Shown piece after piece: positions 24,725 to 37,519 of a DNA stretch of 64,000 bases (positions within the stretch are counted from its first letter, which is position 1; each line of letters opens with the position of its first letter). Location of the stretch: NCBI RefSeq assembly GCF_964340395.1, contig NC_135567.1, positions 13,690,591-13,754,590 on the forward strand. The letters are read 5' to 3'. The translations under genes were made by a program, and so were the position numbers. Below the pieces are notes generated by a model that saw only the letters and a program-made list of their open reading frames with translations, was not told the DNA's origin and made no database searches. Source of the stretch: Glandiceps talaboti. Taxonomy: Eukaryota > Hemichordata > Enteropneusta > Spengelidae.

Positions 24725-25840
24725 TATCTGTAAATGTTGTAAAACCCCTTAAAGTGACGAATTTAGTCGCATATTATGTAATAACCGCGTCTCGTAGACA
24801 GCGCAGCGTTACCCAGCAGACACAGTAGTGGTTGATTTGCAAGAAGTGAGACACGCTATCTTTTCATATATACTCCATGCTAAAATATTTTGTAGTGTTT
24901 TTCACCCGTTTGGAGAAATTCCAACCCCAGTAGTACTGTAGTGTTATGAAGAATGTCCCCAGGAGCGGTTTTGGGAGTATTTCAGCCATTTCCATTGAGC
25001 GTGTGCTTGTCTTGACGCAGTGTCTAATGTGTGACAGAAGTATCAATGTCAGCTACCAATCGATTTGCTAAATTGATGTTTTCAAAGACAATTAAAACTT
25101 AAATGCTACGAAAAAAAAGTCTGCTAATAGCTGTCACAACAAACTGTAAGTCGATCAACCCACGTGTCACCTAATGAGGCGAACACACACTGCAATGGCC
25201 AGCATTTCTGATATTTGAAGGCCGATTTACAACAAACCTTAATAGTGTGTACGTAAACAAACTGTGCGCGGTGACTAGAATTTAACTTGTAAGTTGTACA
25301 ACGTGGGAGTAGAATTTATCCAAGTGAACTTTTTCCAACTACAATTTCCTAACTACTTCCGCTGGCCACATTACCACCTAAAGATAGATTTTGCAGCCGA
25401 GATACAACGTTTAGTAGTCTGTGCCCTAAACTGCTAATTTCGCGTTAGTATTTGGAAAATACAGCTAGCAAAATACCACTAATTTTTCGCCTCCGGTAGT
25501 ATTAGCGTGACCGTGGCTTGAACCCAACAAAACACACACTCCACCGCAAACCGAGTAAAAACAGTCTCGGGACATTACACCTTAATATTTACTCTTCGTG
25601 ATCAAGAATGGCTGGAGTTGAATTTTGATCGCCTCAATAACCAACCGCTCCTGGAATTTAGGAAACAAAATAAATACCGACGTCTCTTCTTAAACAGAAA
25701 TGCCCAGCTTCTGTTTGACTTTAGTTGTTCGGAACTGTCAACAGTTACGACCAACTTGTGTGCTACATTAGTGGAAAGATAGCTAAGGAATAATATGCAA
25801 GGTCACATTGTGGGCATGCTCAAGTACATGTTGTTGTTAC
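24725..25840. other. unique sequence, nothing recognised
   Basis: Mixed-composition sequence without repeats that I can see; the best candidate stretch for conserved first-intron regulatory elements. Confidence 0.4.
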
Positions 25841-25847
25841 CATGGAC

Positions 25848-26200
25848 GGTTTTCGATGGACCAGAACCAAAAAATTACAAAAAAAATCTTTCAGGAACTT
25901 TTCAGCAAAAAGTATGTGTTGATGTTATTACAGGTTTCTTTGATGGCCGAGAACCAAAATTTACAAAAAACAAAAAAAAATCTTTAAAAAAAAAAATTCT
26001 TTTAAAAGATTTTTCATAGGTATTTTGATGGTCCAGAACCAAAATTTACAAAAAAATTCTTTCAAGAAATCTTTCCAGCAAAAAATGTTCCAGCAAAAAA
26101 TGTGTCGATGGTACTGCAGCAGTTTTGATGGTCCAGAACCAAAGATTTACAAAAATCTCTTCAAAGATATTTTTCAGCAACATTTTTACCCTATAAAAAA
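25848..26200 (+). repeat. ~90-bp tandem repeat, about 4 units
   Basis: GATGGTCCAGAACCAAAATT followed by TACAAAAAAATTCTTT and TTTCAGCAAAAAATG recurs at about 25855, 25942, 26028 and 26128. Confidence 0.75.
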
Positions 26201-26654
26201 AATAACAACAAACCTGGTGTAAAAATACTCAAATTTAGTATTAAAGGGGTACAAGCAGAGTTTATACATTATTATTCATATTTTTTTTCAGCATATTAAA
26301 AGGTACTCACAGTATTCTACTTACTGATGTATACTTAAACTATCACTTGCAATTAACTGGAACACAAACCTGGTATAAAATATAACTCATAAATGATCTG
26401 ATGACATAATTTGTTATACATTAAAATAATATACAGATCAATGGCATAGACAGACCTAATGTCATATTGTACCATGCACATAACAGCCAATCAAACAAAA
26501 AATATAGAATTTATACCCTGGTTATTCTACGTCATGACAATGCGTGCCTATGTCACTGGTTCTGCTATGTTTGAAATATGAGTCAAAATGTTTAAAATAC
26601 TTTCCCTAATTTTTCTTTGATATTACAGGTGCTGGTATAATTTTGTTATTCTCC

Positions 26655-26775
26655 AATATTTTTCTTCATTCGGCCGGAAAATACAAGTGACTTAAGGGTT
26701 GTCTTTACTTGTCTAGAGACTCGTAGTGACAAGGCCTCCTAAGGACACTCATATTTTCCTTGGCTGAACTAAGAA
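26655..26775. mobile_element. ~120-bp foldback, family F copy 1
   Basis: Left arm CTTCATTCGGCCGGAAAATA then CAAGTGACTTAAGGG; right arm AGTGACAAGGCCTCCTAAGG then ATTTTCCTTGGCTGAA. Inverted, with a loop near TAGAGACTCG. Relatives are at 51860-51975 and 59090-59205. Confidence 0.65.
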
Positions 26776-26831
26776 AAAAATTGGGGATAACATCTAAGTA
26801 TATAGAAAACAGAATACTGGATAGCTTTTAA

Positions 26832-26960
26832 GGCCCAGTTACACGATGCAACTCATGAAGCAATTCGTCGCATGCGACGAGGCTTGCAACTGCGACGGGA
26901 GCGCGTACACGATGCAACTAGTTGCATGGTGAGTCGCAAGAGCTAACTGTTGCACATGCG
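26832..26960. repeat. CGATGCAACT-containing inverted segment
   Basis: ACACGATGCAACT occurs twice (26843 and 26909) with several inverse TTGCATGG/TTGCAAC/TCGTCGCATGCGACGA motifs. It is GC-richer than its surroundings and looks like the end of a DNA element, but the partner end is not clear. Confidence 0.35.
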
Positions 26961-27355
26961 TAAATATATAAAAGTTACAGGTCATCGAGGTCAAGTCTTC
27001 TAGCGGCAGGAATTTGGCAAAAATGCTATGAAATTGCTAATATTTACGAATAAAATGACTGAAAACTTGTTGAGGTATCGATAGTAAAACTCTATTCAAT
27101 TCGAAGTTCGTTTAGGGCGATGTTGATCTTTCCGATGTCGCTACTTGCATTCAAGTTGGAAATAAAATGATATTCAGCGGAAATCAAGCATTCATAGACA
27201 TTGTATACTATTGATAAGTGGTAATCGTGGTGATAAATCGAAATGATATAAAAAATACTTGCTGAAATAGAATATTTATACTAAAAACATGGCGGCCATA
27301 ACATTGAACGTCATTTGACACGTAGGTATATGTCAAAGGTTATTGCTATTTGTTA

Positions 27356-27540
27356 TTTGTTATTGTACGTACAATAACAAACATTTTACACATTGTTTAA
27401 TGTTTTGCATTTTATTGAGTTGCAAATATGAACTTGGTATATGTCCTTTTGCTTTATTTTTTCAAGTAGGAAAACATAGTGAAGCTGTTTTATCAAATAA
27501 AAATCCAAAATAAATATCAAATTCTCATCCATATGGCCAC
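27356..27540 (+). mobile_element. half copy of the foldback at 14958
   Basis: Starts at the central palindrome (TTATTGTACGTACAATAACA) and continues along only one arm to CTCATCCATATGGCCA. Confidence 0.7.
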
Positions 27541-28189
27541 TTTAACTCTGTAGGTTGACAGTCTCAATGCCATCAAATCAGGAAATGTGTGGAGAATGGT
27601 AAAATACAACAATATAGGAAATCTAGAGTGTGAAAAACTGAGTACAAAAGACAGACGTGAAAAGAGGTAATAATGAGAAAAAAGGAAGCAACAAGTCCTT
27701 ATTAGATTTTCATTTATATTCATAGTGGTGTGGGCTGTCTGCAGAACAATATTTAAAATATGTTATCTGAGAATATCAATTCCTTCCTCCAAACTCTTAA
27801 AATATAATTGTCTGGGATTATTAAATTCTTTCAAAATGTTTAAATATTATTTCTGAGGTTATTCATTTCTTACAAAGTGTTAAAATATAATTTTCTGAGA
27901 TTATCCAATTCTGATTGTATTATTTCTAAATCCATTGATGAGAACAAATGTGTAATAATTGCCTTACAGTTAAAACAAGTTAAGACAATAAAGTTATTTT
28001 TTTAAATTAAAAAGTGTGTTTTATTAATAATAATAGATAACTTTCTGTAGTTTAACGAAAAATATTTCTTTTTTCACATTGTAGCAATATTGGAATTTCA
28101 TTTGTATCTTTAAAAAAAATACAGAGAACTCATTTTCTAATTTTTTGCAAATAACTAGAAATGTTCATTTTTTGCTAGAGGTCGATTTT

Positions 28190-28590
28190 GTTTATAGATT
28201 TTGTAGCGACTCCCAGAGAATTTGAGAGGAAATATTTAAAATTGTCATATGTTCTAAGACTTCACTTTCGTTTTCTGGTTTTATAAAGACTTCAAAAGAA
28301 TTGTGAGGAATAATCCAAAATTGTCGTATGTTACAAGACTTTACCTTCATTTTCTGGTTTTACAAAGACTTCAAAAAAATTATTAGGAATCATCCAAAAT
28401 TTTCGTATGTTACGAGACTTCACCTTCGTTTTCTGGTTTCATGAAGACTTCAAAAGAATTGTGAGGAATAATCCCAAATTGTCGTATGTTACTAGATTTT
28501 TTAGTCCATTTTCAGATTTTCTAACGACTGCTTCCACAAAATTTGAAAGAAATAATCCAAATTTTTTTGCATATTACTAAATTTCAATAT
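28190..28590 (+). repeat. ~82-bp tandem repeat, 4-5 units
   Basis: TTTTCTGGTTT(T/C)AT(A/G)AAGACTTC and GTCGTATGTTAC recur at roughly 82-bp steps, with the divergence greatest at the two ends. Confidence 0.7.
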
Positions 28591-28814
28591 CCATGTAAAA
28601 TCACCGACTGATATATAACATCCGTCGTACATTAAAATGTTACCAATACGCTGACATAATGCATCATATATCAAAGTTTCAGCAGTGGTTTGTCGTAATT
28701 CACTATCGGGCGATATTCGTACGTGCATTATTAAGTAGGATTAGTGTATTTGTAGTCAGTGCTTTCGGTCAGAATCAGATTTATATGAAATGTAGGCTCT
28801 GTATTAACTTGTTC

Positions 28815-28995
28815 CGTGTACTTGTAAATTTCCCGCCAAAAATTACACGAAAATATTTTTTTTTGTACGATTTTTGGTCTGTGTAGATTTTAATTTAGAC
28901 TGAAACAAAGATATAATCCTTGTACTTGTAAATTTCCCGCCAAAAATTATATTAACATTTCCCGCCAAAAATTGTCAAAATTATATCCTGCCAAA
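28815..28995 (+). repeat. three TTTCCCGCCAAAA motifs
   Basis: Exact TTTCCCGCCAAAA at 28829, 28933 and 28958. The first two lie in a duplicated ~100-bp unit beginning CTTGTAAATT. The motif matches the E2F-family palindromic consensus. Confidence 0.6.
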
Positions 28996-28999
28996 ATGT

Positions 29000-29580
29000 T
29001 GAACAAATTTTTTTTTATTTGAAAGATTTAATATTATTTTAGATTTTTTTGTGTAATATTTGTTTCACTTTTATGGTAGATTTAAAATGTAGAAATAATC
29101 TCTATGAATTACATGTCTTTTTCAATTTTTTTTGTTTGAAATTGATTTGTTTGAAAAAAATTTTGATACATAATTTTAGATTTAAATTCAAGAAATTACG
29201 CTTGGATGACTTTGTACATGCGACAAACACAAAATGTTTGTGAAAGTTTTCTTCACGCCATTATTTTCCCAATCAACATACAGGGGGTGTCACTCCTTTC
29301 AATGGTTAGCTCCTTTTTCCATCCCCTAGTGTTTGTGTAAATCTGTTGTACCTGTAAGCTAACATACAAGTACCTCATTTTTGTTGAGGTTTGAGGACCC
29401 CTGGTAATAAGTGGGTGACTCTGGGAAAAATTAAATATTGGTATCGTTCAGACAATAAATTTGGTCTGGAACCCCAACAAACGATCTTTGGAATGAGAAT
29501 GAGGAAAGTTTTACCAATCTACTGCCTTTAAAAACAACAGATTGGAACTTGGAAACTGCCTTGGTATTCAGGTAAAGTAA
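29000..29580. other. A+T-rich unique sequence
   Basis: Nothing recognised on either strand. Confidence 0.4.
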
Positions 29581-29582
29581 CA

Positions 29583-29888
29583 AAAACAATTGTGTGGTTC
29601 CGATTATGGTCAATTCATGAATAGATGGGGTAGGTAGATTTTATTTTATTTAAAAGATTTTTTTTCATGTGTTAGTGTCTAGTTCAGGTAGTTATGTTTT
29701 TCTGTTGTTTTCCATATGGTCTCTGTGATATTGGTTTCTTCTCATCAGATGTACAGCCATTATAGATTGGAAGAACAGTTTTCGCATCCACTATTTCTTG
29801 TGAGACTTTTTTCGCGATTTATTTTTTTCTCGAATATGTAAGAAAAGTTTCGGGTTGGCTGTGAAAAACTAGAACCAAAGATTTTTAG
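29583..29888 (+). mobile_element. family A copy 4
   Basis: Left end AATTGTGTGGTTCCGATTAT, right end AACTAGAACCAAAGATTTTT. About 60 bp shorter than copy 6, with an internal deletion between AACAGTTTT and CGCATCCAC. Confidence 0.7.
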
Positions 29889-30394
29889 GCCTCAAGTCAA
29901 GTTTTATCAACTTAAATCCCTTGAAAATTTGTTCAAGATTTAGTATGCACCTAAAGAGAGAAGAATTATGGAGACAATGTATTAAAATTTCACGTACATC
30001 CATAGATGACACAAATCACAAAACATGACCGATTTAATCTTAAAAATTAATCTTCTTTATTCATTAATTATGTTCACACTCTAATCTCCTTAATAAATCA
30101 TACCAATAATCTGTTAATCTTCTTTTGACTTCTAATCCAAGTTAATCCATAATTTGATGTACATCCATTCTGACGCCAGTTGCATCACGGTGGAAGAACT
30201 GATGTCTATATTATACAGACATGAAATTCTATGTAGCATTTGGAAATAGTATATGTGCGTTGTGTTTTCCCTAGGGGCTGGGTTTTCACTCTTTTTCAGC
30301 AGAACTAACTATATTTGCTGGAGAGGACAGTGGGGCATAGCTCCACACCAGGCCTACCTACCAGTAGGGGGAAAGTACGAGAAGAGGGTACGTA

Positions 30395-30523
<129 letters not shown>

Positions 30524-30599
30524 AGCCAATTTTGAAAATTTTGAACAATTTTTTAGTGGCAGTAAGTTAAAACTCTACTGGAAATGGCTAGGTAGTTAC

Positions 30600-31030
30600 C
30601 AAGTTGTTTTGTTATGCAAATTTCTCAACCCTGTAATGGAAACATTGTTACAAGGAGAAAGTAATATTGTTGAGAGAGTGACTAAAGTCATGTTCATACT
30701 ATCTAGAAAGTTTTACAATGTTTACTTTGTCATTGAATTAACATAACAATACATGTTTTTGTTATGCAAATTTCTCAACCCAGTAATGGCAACACTGTCA
30801 CAAGGAGAAAGTCTGTATGTTGAAAGTAACTTAAGTTAATGCTATCTAGAAAGTTGTACAATATTTTCTTCATAATTAACATAACAATACATCTTTTTGT
30901 TATGCAAATTTCTCACAACCCTGTAATGGGAACACTTACAAGGAGAAAGTCATTGTGTTGAGAGTGTGGCTAAGTCATGTTTATGATAAATTATGATATA
31001 GAAGGTTGTACAATGTTTACTTTGTCATGT
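30600..31030 (+). repeat. ~145-bp tandem repeat, 3 units
   Basis: TTTTGTTATGCAAATTTCTC begins units at about 30605, 30757 and 30895, each with ACAAGGAGAAAGT and AGTTGTACAATGTTTAC. Confidence 0.8.
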
Positions 31031-31129
31031 GTAGTGAGTGACCTTACTTCTCACTCTACACTGTTAGTTTTATTTAATTAATTCACACTATAGAATGTAC
31101 TGACCTTATAGTAAATGATACATGACAAT

Positions 31130-31335
31130 GTCGTGCAGTGTTTTTTTTAAACGGCTGTAAGTAGATAAAATCTACCGGGGTTCCTATATAATTTGACTGC
31201 GATTCCTTACCAAAATTGCGATAGATTCTATGAGAAACACTGCCAATTTTACCTCTTTCCTCCTTTCTGTTACGGCGGTCCCCCCAACCTTAGCAAAAAC
31301 CCTGTAGTGTTATGCAAGGCATGGCAGTTATTTAC
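31130..31335 (+). repeat. dispersed repeat, source-like copy of the 78-bp unit
   Basis: Begins CAGTGTTTTTTTTAAACGGC, contains TAGATAAAATCTACCGGGGT, then GAAACACTGCCAATTTTACC...CTTAGCAAAAACCCTGTA. An inverted relative is at 50635-50940. Its second half matches the monomer of the 32815-33735 array. Confidence 0.6.
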
Positions 31336-31653
31336 TGACATACATAGTTCAGAAAGCTTGCCTGTACTACAAATTTCACAACATCGTAGAATTCTATTTA
31401 GTGTGTTAGCTATTTTACTGCATCGTTATGAATTATGAGTTAACTTAAGTTATATACACAGCAGAAAGTCATACCTCCACATATCGGCTTGACAATATAG
31501 TGAACAACTTTTTAAAGCCATGTTGTCAAGTCTCTGGGATGATATTTAGGCTAAACTTACTTAATTCCATGTTTCCCATATCCCAATCGACACTTTATAT
31601 TTTTTCATAATAAAAAAATTAACAATCCAAGTTATCCCCAGTTTGCAATTTGT

Positions 31654-31866
31654 TTAACCCTTTCATGACTAGAGACGAGTTTTAAATAATATGGGGACCC
31701 AATTTATATGAATATTTTCATAATTACAATAATATTACTTTATTAGGAAGTAACATGTCTTTAATTCTAGTCTAAAATGAAGTTGATATATTCCAAAAAC
31801 TTACATAAAACAAGAATTTTGTCCAAACAATTTTGGCGGGAATGTTTTCAGTATTGAAAGGGTTAA
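31654..31866 (+). mobile_element. TTAA-flanked ~210-bp element, family T copy 1
   Basis: TTAACCCTTTCATGACTAGA at the left and GTATTGAAAGGGTTAA at the right: short inverted ends inside TTAA. The interior contains TTTTGGCGGGAA. Near-identical copies are at 49993-50206 (inverted) and 57044-57256. Confidence 0.8.
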
Positions 31867-32164
31867 ATGGTTGATTAATTGAGATTTTTACCCTATGCGA
31901 GACTAATGATGAAAATTTACAATCTGACAAATTTTGCATGTGCAGTATAAAGTAGAACAAATAATGGCAAATCTAGGGGGTCCATTTATTTTATATGAAA
32001 ATATTGTGTAGCTGTTCAAGTTGTTAAATATTTTTTTGAAAATGTAATATTTTTGCCATTCTGAAAATCTAAACAATGACACATCTTCTATTCTGCATAT
32101 CCTAAATTAAGGGGTCACCTAAAGGTCACCACTAGGTGGCAGTATTATTGTCCCAGTACGTACA

Positions 32165-32312
32165 TACAATGTTTTTAAAAATGTAGCAAATGTTTGCAAA
32201 TTTTGGCCAACTATGAAAAAAATCCAGACAAAATATTTAAAAAATGATAAAATAATGGAGCAAATGTTTGCAAATTTTGGCCAACTATGAAAAAAATCCA
32301 GATTTAAAAAAT
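32165..32312 (+). repeat. ~75-bp unit, two copies
   Basis: GCAAATGTTTGCAAATTTTG followed by GCCAACTATGAAAAAAATCC occurs twice in tandem. Confidence 0.8.
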
Positions 32313-32814
32313 GATAAAATGTACAGTAGGAGGTCCTGTCGTAGAAAGTTAAATCCATCCATAAAGTTTTATGAAATGGGCGTAACGCTGAAATTACTCG
32401 ATGTTTTATTGATGGCATTTAAATTTATTGTATTTTCTCATCTTTTATCCTTTTCACATAAATTTAATGTCAATTTTGTGTAAACATGACACTGCTTTGT
32501 TGCCAAATGAGACTACTGATTTGGTGTTTGGTATGTTCATTGCTTTTAAATCTTTTCTGTAAATCGTAAAGGCAGACGATGTCATCAACCACCAAGCATA
32601 TGTCAAGGGTCAAGGGTCAGTTGGGGTTACATGTAGTACATGTGTAGGCCTTTGGAGTAACATCAGTTCAAAATATTCTACGTGAACCGCAAGACAATGT
32701 AAAGAGAACAGTTTCTTGTGTCTTTCTGTGTATTTTCTGATTTTTGCTAACTAAAAATTTTTTTAGAAGCTGAGTGGAGAAAAAAAATAGTGTTTGGCTA
32801 TGATTTAAAATCTT

Positions 32815-33735
32815 AGTAAATTTAACAAAATGAATGTATAGGAAACTGTAAATTTTACCAGATTTCACCCTCTCTGTTACCAGGGTTCTAAAACCTTAGT
32901 AAAAACACTGAATGTATAGGAAACTGTAAATTTTACCAGATTTCACCCTCTCTGTTACCAGGTTTCTAAAACCTTAGTAAAAACACTGAATGTATAGGAA
33001 ACTGTAAATTTGACCAGATTTCACCCTCTCTATTATTAGGGTTCTAAAACCTTAGTAAAAACACTGAATGTATAGGAAACTGTAAATTTTACCAGATTTC
33101 ACCCTCTCTGTTATTAGGGTTCTAAAACCTTAGTAAAAACACTGAATGTATAGGAAACTGTAAATTTGACCAGATTTCACCCTCTCTGTTACCAGGGTTC
33201 TAAAACCTTAGTAAAAACACTGAATGTATAGGAAACTGTAAATTTTACCAGATTTCACCCTCTCTGTTACCAGGGATCTAAAACCTTAGTAAAAACACTG
33301 AATGTATAGGAAACTGTAAATTTTACCAGATTTCACCCTCTCTGTTACCAGGGTTCTAAAACCTTAGTAAAAACACTATAGCAAACTGTAAATTTTACCA
33401 GATTTCACCCTCTCTGTTACCAGGGTTCTAAAACCTTAGTAAAGATACTGAATGTATAGGAAACTGTAACTTTTACCAGATTTCACCCTCTCTGTTACCA
33501 GGGTTCTAAAACCTTAGTAAAAACACTGAATGTATAGGAAACTGTAAATTTTACCAGATTTCACCCTCTCTGTTACCAGGGTTCTAAAACCTTAGTAAAA
33601 ACACTGAATGTATAGGAAACTGTAACTTTTACCAGATTTCACCTTCTCTGTTACCAGGGTTCTAAAAATTTAGTAAAAACATTGAATGTATATAGGAAAC
33701 TAAATTTACCAGATTTCTCCCTCTCTGTTATGAAC
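32815..33735 (+). repeat. 78-bp minisatellite, about 12 units
   Basis: The monomer includes CCTTAGTAAAAACACTGAAT, AGGAAACTGTAAATTTTACC and TTCACCCTCTCTGTTACCAG. Central units are almost identical; the last two on the right are decayed. Confidence 0.95.
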
Positions 33736-34259
33736 TAATGAAGGATCAATTTGTAATCTTTGCATAAACTCAAACTGTATTATGTACAATATACATGTAA
33801 GTGTTACCTAATTACTAGCTCTGTCATTTAGGATTCTAAAACATTTACCCCCCAAAAAAACATCAACTTTTTAAAATTTTACCCGATTTCCGCCTTTCTG
33901 TCAGAAATGTTTTCAAACTTGACAAAAAAAAGTTGAAGTGAAAGTGTCTAAATTTCAATTGCCTGCAGTCAGAATTGGTTCAGTCATCGTACGTAACCTT
34001 TGACCTTTAGGAAGACAGTGAGCTGTGAAATGGATATGTCAGTGCAAGGATAAAAAGGGCTCATTGGTTGTGTATTGACTGGGATTTAGGTTGCCTAATG
34101 GCTTCTAAAGTAGAAATTTGTGGGATTTCAAGAGAGAAAGGAGAATACTCTATGGTTTGTGCTTGACACATTGACACATTGTTTTTATCCCAAATCCATG
34201 CCTTAGGTGAGATTAGAATGGTAGAAAAGTGTTGTTGTGAATAATAATAATGTCTGTCG

Positions 34260-34920
34260 TATATTTGTATTTTTTTTTCAAAATGCTTCAGTTTATGTAA
34301 ATTTTGAATCTTTATTTTGGACTAATATAATTTGTTTGGCAAAAAAGTATTTCTCTTGACCAAAATGGTTCTTCATTTTCATCAAAATTTTCAGAAAATT
34401 GAAATTTTAACAAAAGGTAATATTTTGGCAAGATAATTAATCTGTGGAAATATTTGTGTATGGTCAAAAATTGTAGATTTTGAATCTTTTTTTTTGGACT
34501 GATATAATTTGTTAGACAAAGAAGTATTTTTCTTGACCAAAATGGTTCGTCATTTGCATCAAAAGTTTAAGATAATTTAAATTTTAACGAAGATACAATG
34601 TAATATTTTGGCAGGATAATTTATGAAAATTTTTGTATAAGGTCAAAAATTATTGATTTTGTAACTTGATTTTGGAGCAGTGTTATTAGAAAGGCAAATA
34701 TATTTGATTCTAGACCAAAATGGTACAAAATTTCATTTGAAATTTTGAGAAAAACACTTTTATTAGAATTATTTTGGCGGGAAATTGATTTTGTAACTTG
34801 ATTTTGGAGCAGTATTATTAGTAAGGCAAATATATTTGATTCTAGACCAAAATGGTACAAAATTTCATTTGAAATTTTGAGAAAAACACTTTTATTAGAA
34901 TTATTTTGGCGGGAAATTGA
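34260..34920 (+). repeat. ~130-bp repeats, two fresh and two decayed units
   Basis: 34658-34790 and 34791-34918 are nearly identical (GATTTTGTAACTTGATTTTG ... TTATTTTGGCGGGAAATT). Two older units with GACCAAAATGGTTC precede them. Confidence 0.8.
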
Positions 34921-34999
34921 CTCAATAGGTTTCAAGTCAAGGATGGATTAAAGTAGAATAGCCAACAGCCAAGATTTAAACCTGAAGTGTTAAGAGACA

Positions 35000-35890
35000 T
35001 AAGTGTTTAAAAAATTTCACTTTCAGAGATATAATTACTAAGCGTACCCCAAAGTAGTCCTTTTTTGTAAGAATTCCATTTTGTACGTCGCTCAACCAGA
35101 TTTCACTTGGAATGACTTTTTTGTTAGAAATATTGAAACCAAATTGCGAGTGAACAATGAAATTTTGACTTTGATGGAGTAAACTCAGTGAAATTAGTAA
35201 AATTAGTAAAATTACCCAAAAATTGTCTTTTTGTAAAAAATGTGTCTATAGTGAATTTATGTATGCTACTGAAATAGTTCTTGGAATGACATTGTGTTAG
35301 AACGATTGCAGACGAATTGTGAAAGAACAGTGAATTGAAATGTTGACATTGATGGAATAAATTGAGTCAAATTACCAAAAAAACGAAGAAACCCCCCCCC
35401 CCCCCCCCCAAAAAAAAAATTGCCTTTTTGAAAAAAAAAACTTGTCTATAGTGGATTTTGTACACTATCATTAAACTTGTTAGTCGTTGGAAGGTTGATT
35501 TATTATAGAAATATTAAAAAATGACTTGTGAATGAACAGGAATTCAAAATTTGACTGATTAAATGAAATTACTGAATTTATCTTCAAATTTTTTTTTGTG
35601 TTAAAAAAATCTGCCTACAGTGGATGTATGTATGCCTCTGAATGACATTATTTTGCTAGAAGTATCAAAAATGAATTGTGAATGAATAGTACCTTCTAAA
35701 TTTGAGTTTGATTGAATGTGGCAGAAATTGTCATATCATTAGAGATATTGGTATTGTTCGCCGTCGAATGCCTCCAGAACAGATTACTTTGATCTAATAG
35801 TAGAACTGTACTTTTCTAGGAAAAAGGTGTCACCCCCTGTCAGCAATAGACACCTCCATTAATGGGAACCAGATATTGTTCTTCTGGCAT
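35000..35890. other. A+T-rich decayed repeats and a C18 run
   Basis: Loose ~180-bp units containing TGTCTATAGTG(A/G)ATTT and AATTGTGAATGAACAG. A homopolymer of 18 C lies at 35392-35409. No gene. Confidence 0.4.
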
Positions 35891-36060
35891 GTCTTTTCAA
35901 GAAATATAAGTGGCTTAAAGGGCCTTTGCTGTCTTTTCAAGAAATATGAGTGGCTTAAAGGGCCTTTACTGTCTTCAAGAAATATGAGTGGCTTAAAGGG
36001 CCTTGCATTGTATTTTCAAGAAATGTGAATGGCTTAAATGGCCTTTACATGTCTTTTCAA
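35890..36060 (+). repeat. ~45-bp tandem repeat, 4 units
   Basis: TCTTTTCAAGAAATATGAGT then GGCTTAAAGGGCCTTT. Confidence 0.8.
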
Positions 36061-36457
36061 GAAGTATATATTTTAATGATATGTGAGCAACTTTTCACTT
36101 TTCCTGTCTTTAATTTTCAAGAAATAAGAGTAAATTAACTGCATGATTTGTGTTGTTTACTTCCACAATACAATGATAAGCCATGAGTGACTGTCAATTG
36201 ATAACTATATTTATGACATTGGCATTGACCTTTGACCTTGCACACCCCCTTGTGTTAAGACCACCCATTGTGAGATGACACTGCGGGATGATATATGACA
36301 AGATAATAGCTGTATCTATTAATGATTTATATTTCCACCCTTGAAGTTCAACATCAAATTCTTCAACTTTGTGGTTGCTTTGGTCATATCCTTCTCAAAC
36401 ATAAACCACAATGTCTGAATCCCACACGTTTGTGGATTTGCATTTCTTTATGCCTAA

Positions 36458-36652
36458 TAAAAATAAATTGTGTGTTTTCGGTTACCCAACCCTATCTAGT
36501 TCTTCACTGCCAACACTAAACTTTTTTTTTTATATATTTGAGAAAAAATAATAAAATGTAAAGTCTCGCCAGAAATAGTGGATGTATAAACTGACATCAA
36601 CTTAAAAAGACAATAACAGTGTTCTTCCAATCTGTAATAGCCGTACATTCTG
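36458..36652 (-). mobile_element. family A copy 5, truncated
   Basis: Starts AAATTGTGTGTTTTCGGTTA and follows the family interior to CTGTAATAGCCGTACATTCT, where it stops abruptly; about half the element is missing. Confidence 0.7.
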
Positions 36653-36654
36653 AC

Positions 36655-37515
36655 TTTGTATTAACCTTTTTCTGGTCAAAATTTATTCATTTATGAAATT
36701 TTGTCAAAGATTTAAAAAATGTTGGTTAGAAATCATAACAAATAATCTTTGAAATGCAATTGTGTCAAAATGATTGTAAGGAAAGGTCATTGACCATCAA
36801 AATTCTGAGTTAAAATTTCTCTCAAATTTTTGTGTTAGTGAAAATTTTTGTCAAATTTTATCATGGTTTTGGTTAGGAAGCAAAATAAATTGATATTTGA
36901 AATATTTTGTGTCAAAATGATTATATTCAAAGTTGATATTTTCAATAATTTGAGGTGTTGTTTACCACAGACGACAGAGATTTGTGGTGTTTTTGTGAAG
37001 TGCATAGAGTGTGTAGCTGTCCCGAAGATAGAAATGTTTGAAAGTATAACTGAAGACAAAAAAAAGTTGCAGATAATGTCAAAAAGTGTCCAAAATACAA
37101 GCAAACCGAAACACAAAGTTGTGGGGTACATAATAAACTTTCAAACAACCAAACTCAGAACACAAAGAGCTGCAGACAAACTACAAAAACATGCCTCTAA
37201 GCTGAAGACAAAACTTTGCAGACTAAACCCCAAACAAAACAAACACAGTTTGTGAGAGGAAATCAAAAGAGCTCCCCACTAACAGGAAGTGTTGTTGAAA
37301 AGTTGATAATTGTTAAAAAATTGAGATAATTGGTAAGTACTGTGAAAGTGTGAATAGGGGAGTTGTTAGACTAGTTAATGACTTCCTGTGGTTTCCCTCA
37401 AGGCTTTTTTACATACCATTGACTCTTACTGACTGTTTGTGTACTTAGACTGGTCATTCACATAAAATGAACTCTATATTATGTAAGCTGTATCACTTGC
37501 CTGATTTAGGTTATG
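36655..37515. other. A+T-rich sequence, no gene supported
   Basis: Contains an open frame of 135 codons (36848-37255) without any recognised domain. I treat it as chance. Confidence 0.4.
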
Positions 37516-37519
37516 TGTA

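Noticed and set aside
36848-37255. 135-codon open frame
   Set aside because: No recognisable domain, no splice context, composition like the surrounding A+T-rich DNA.
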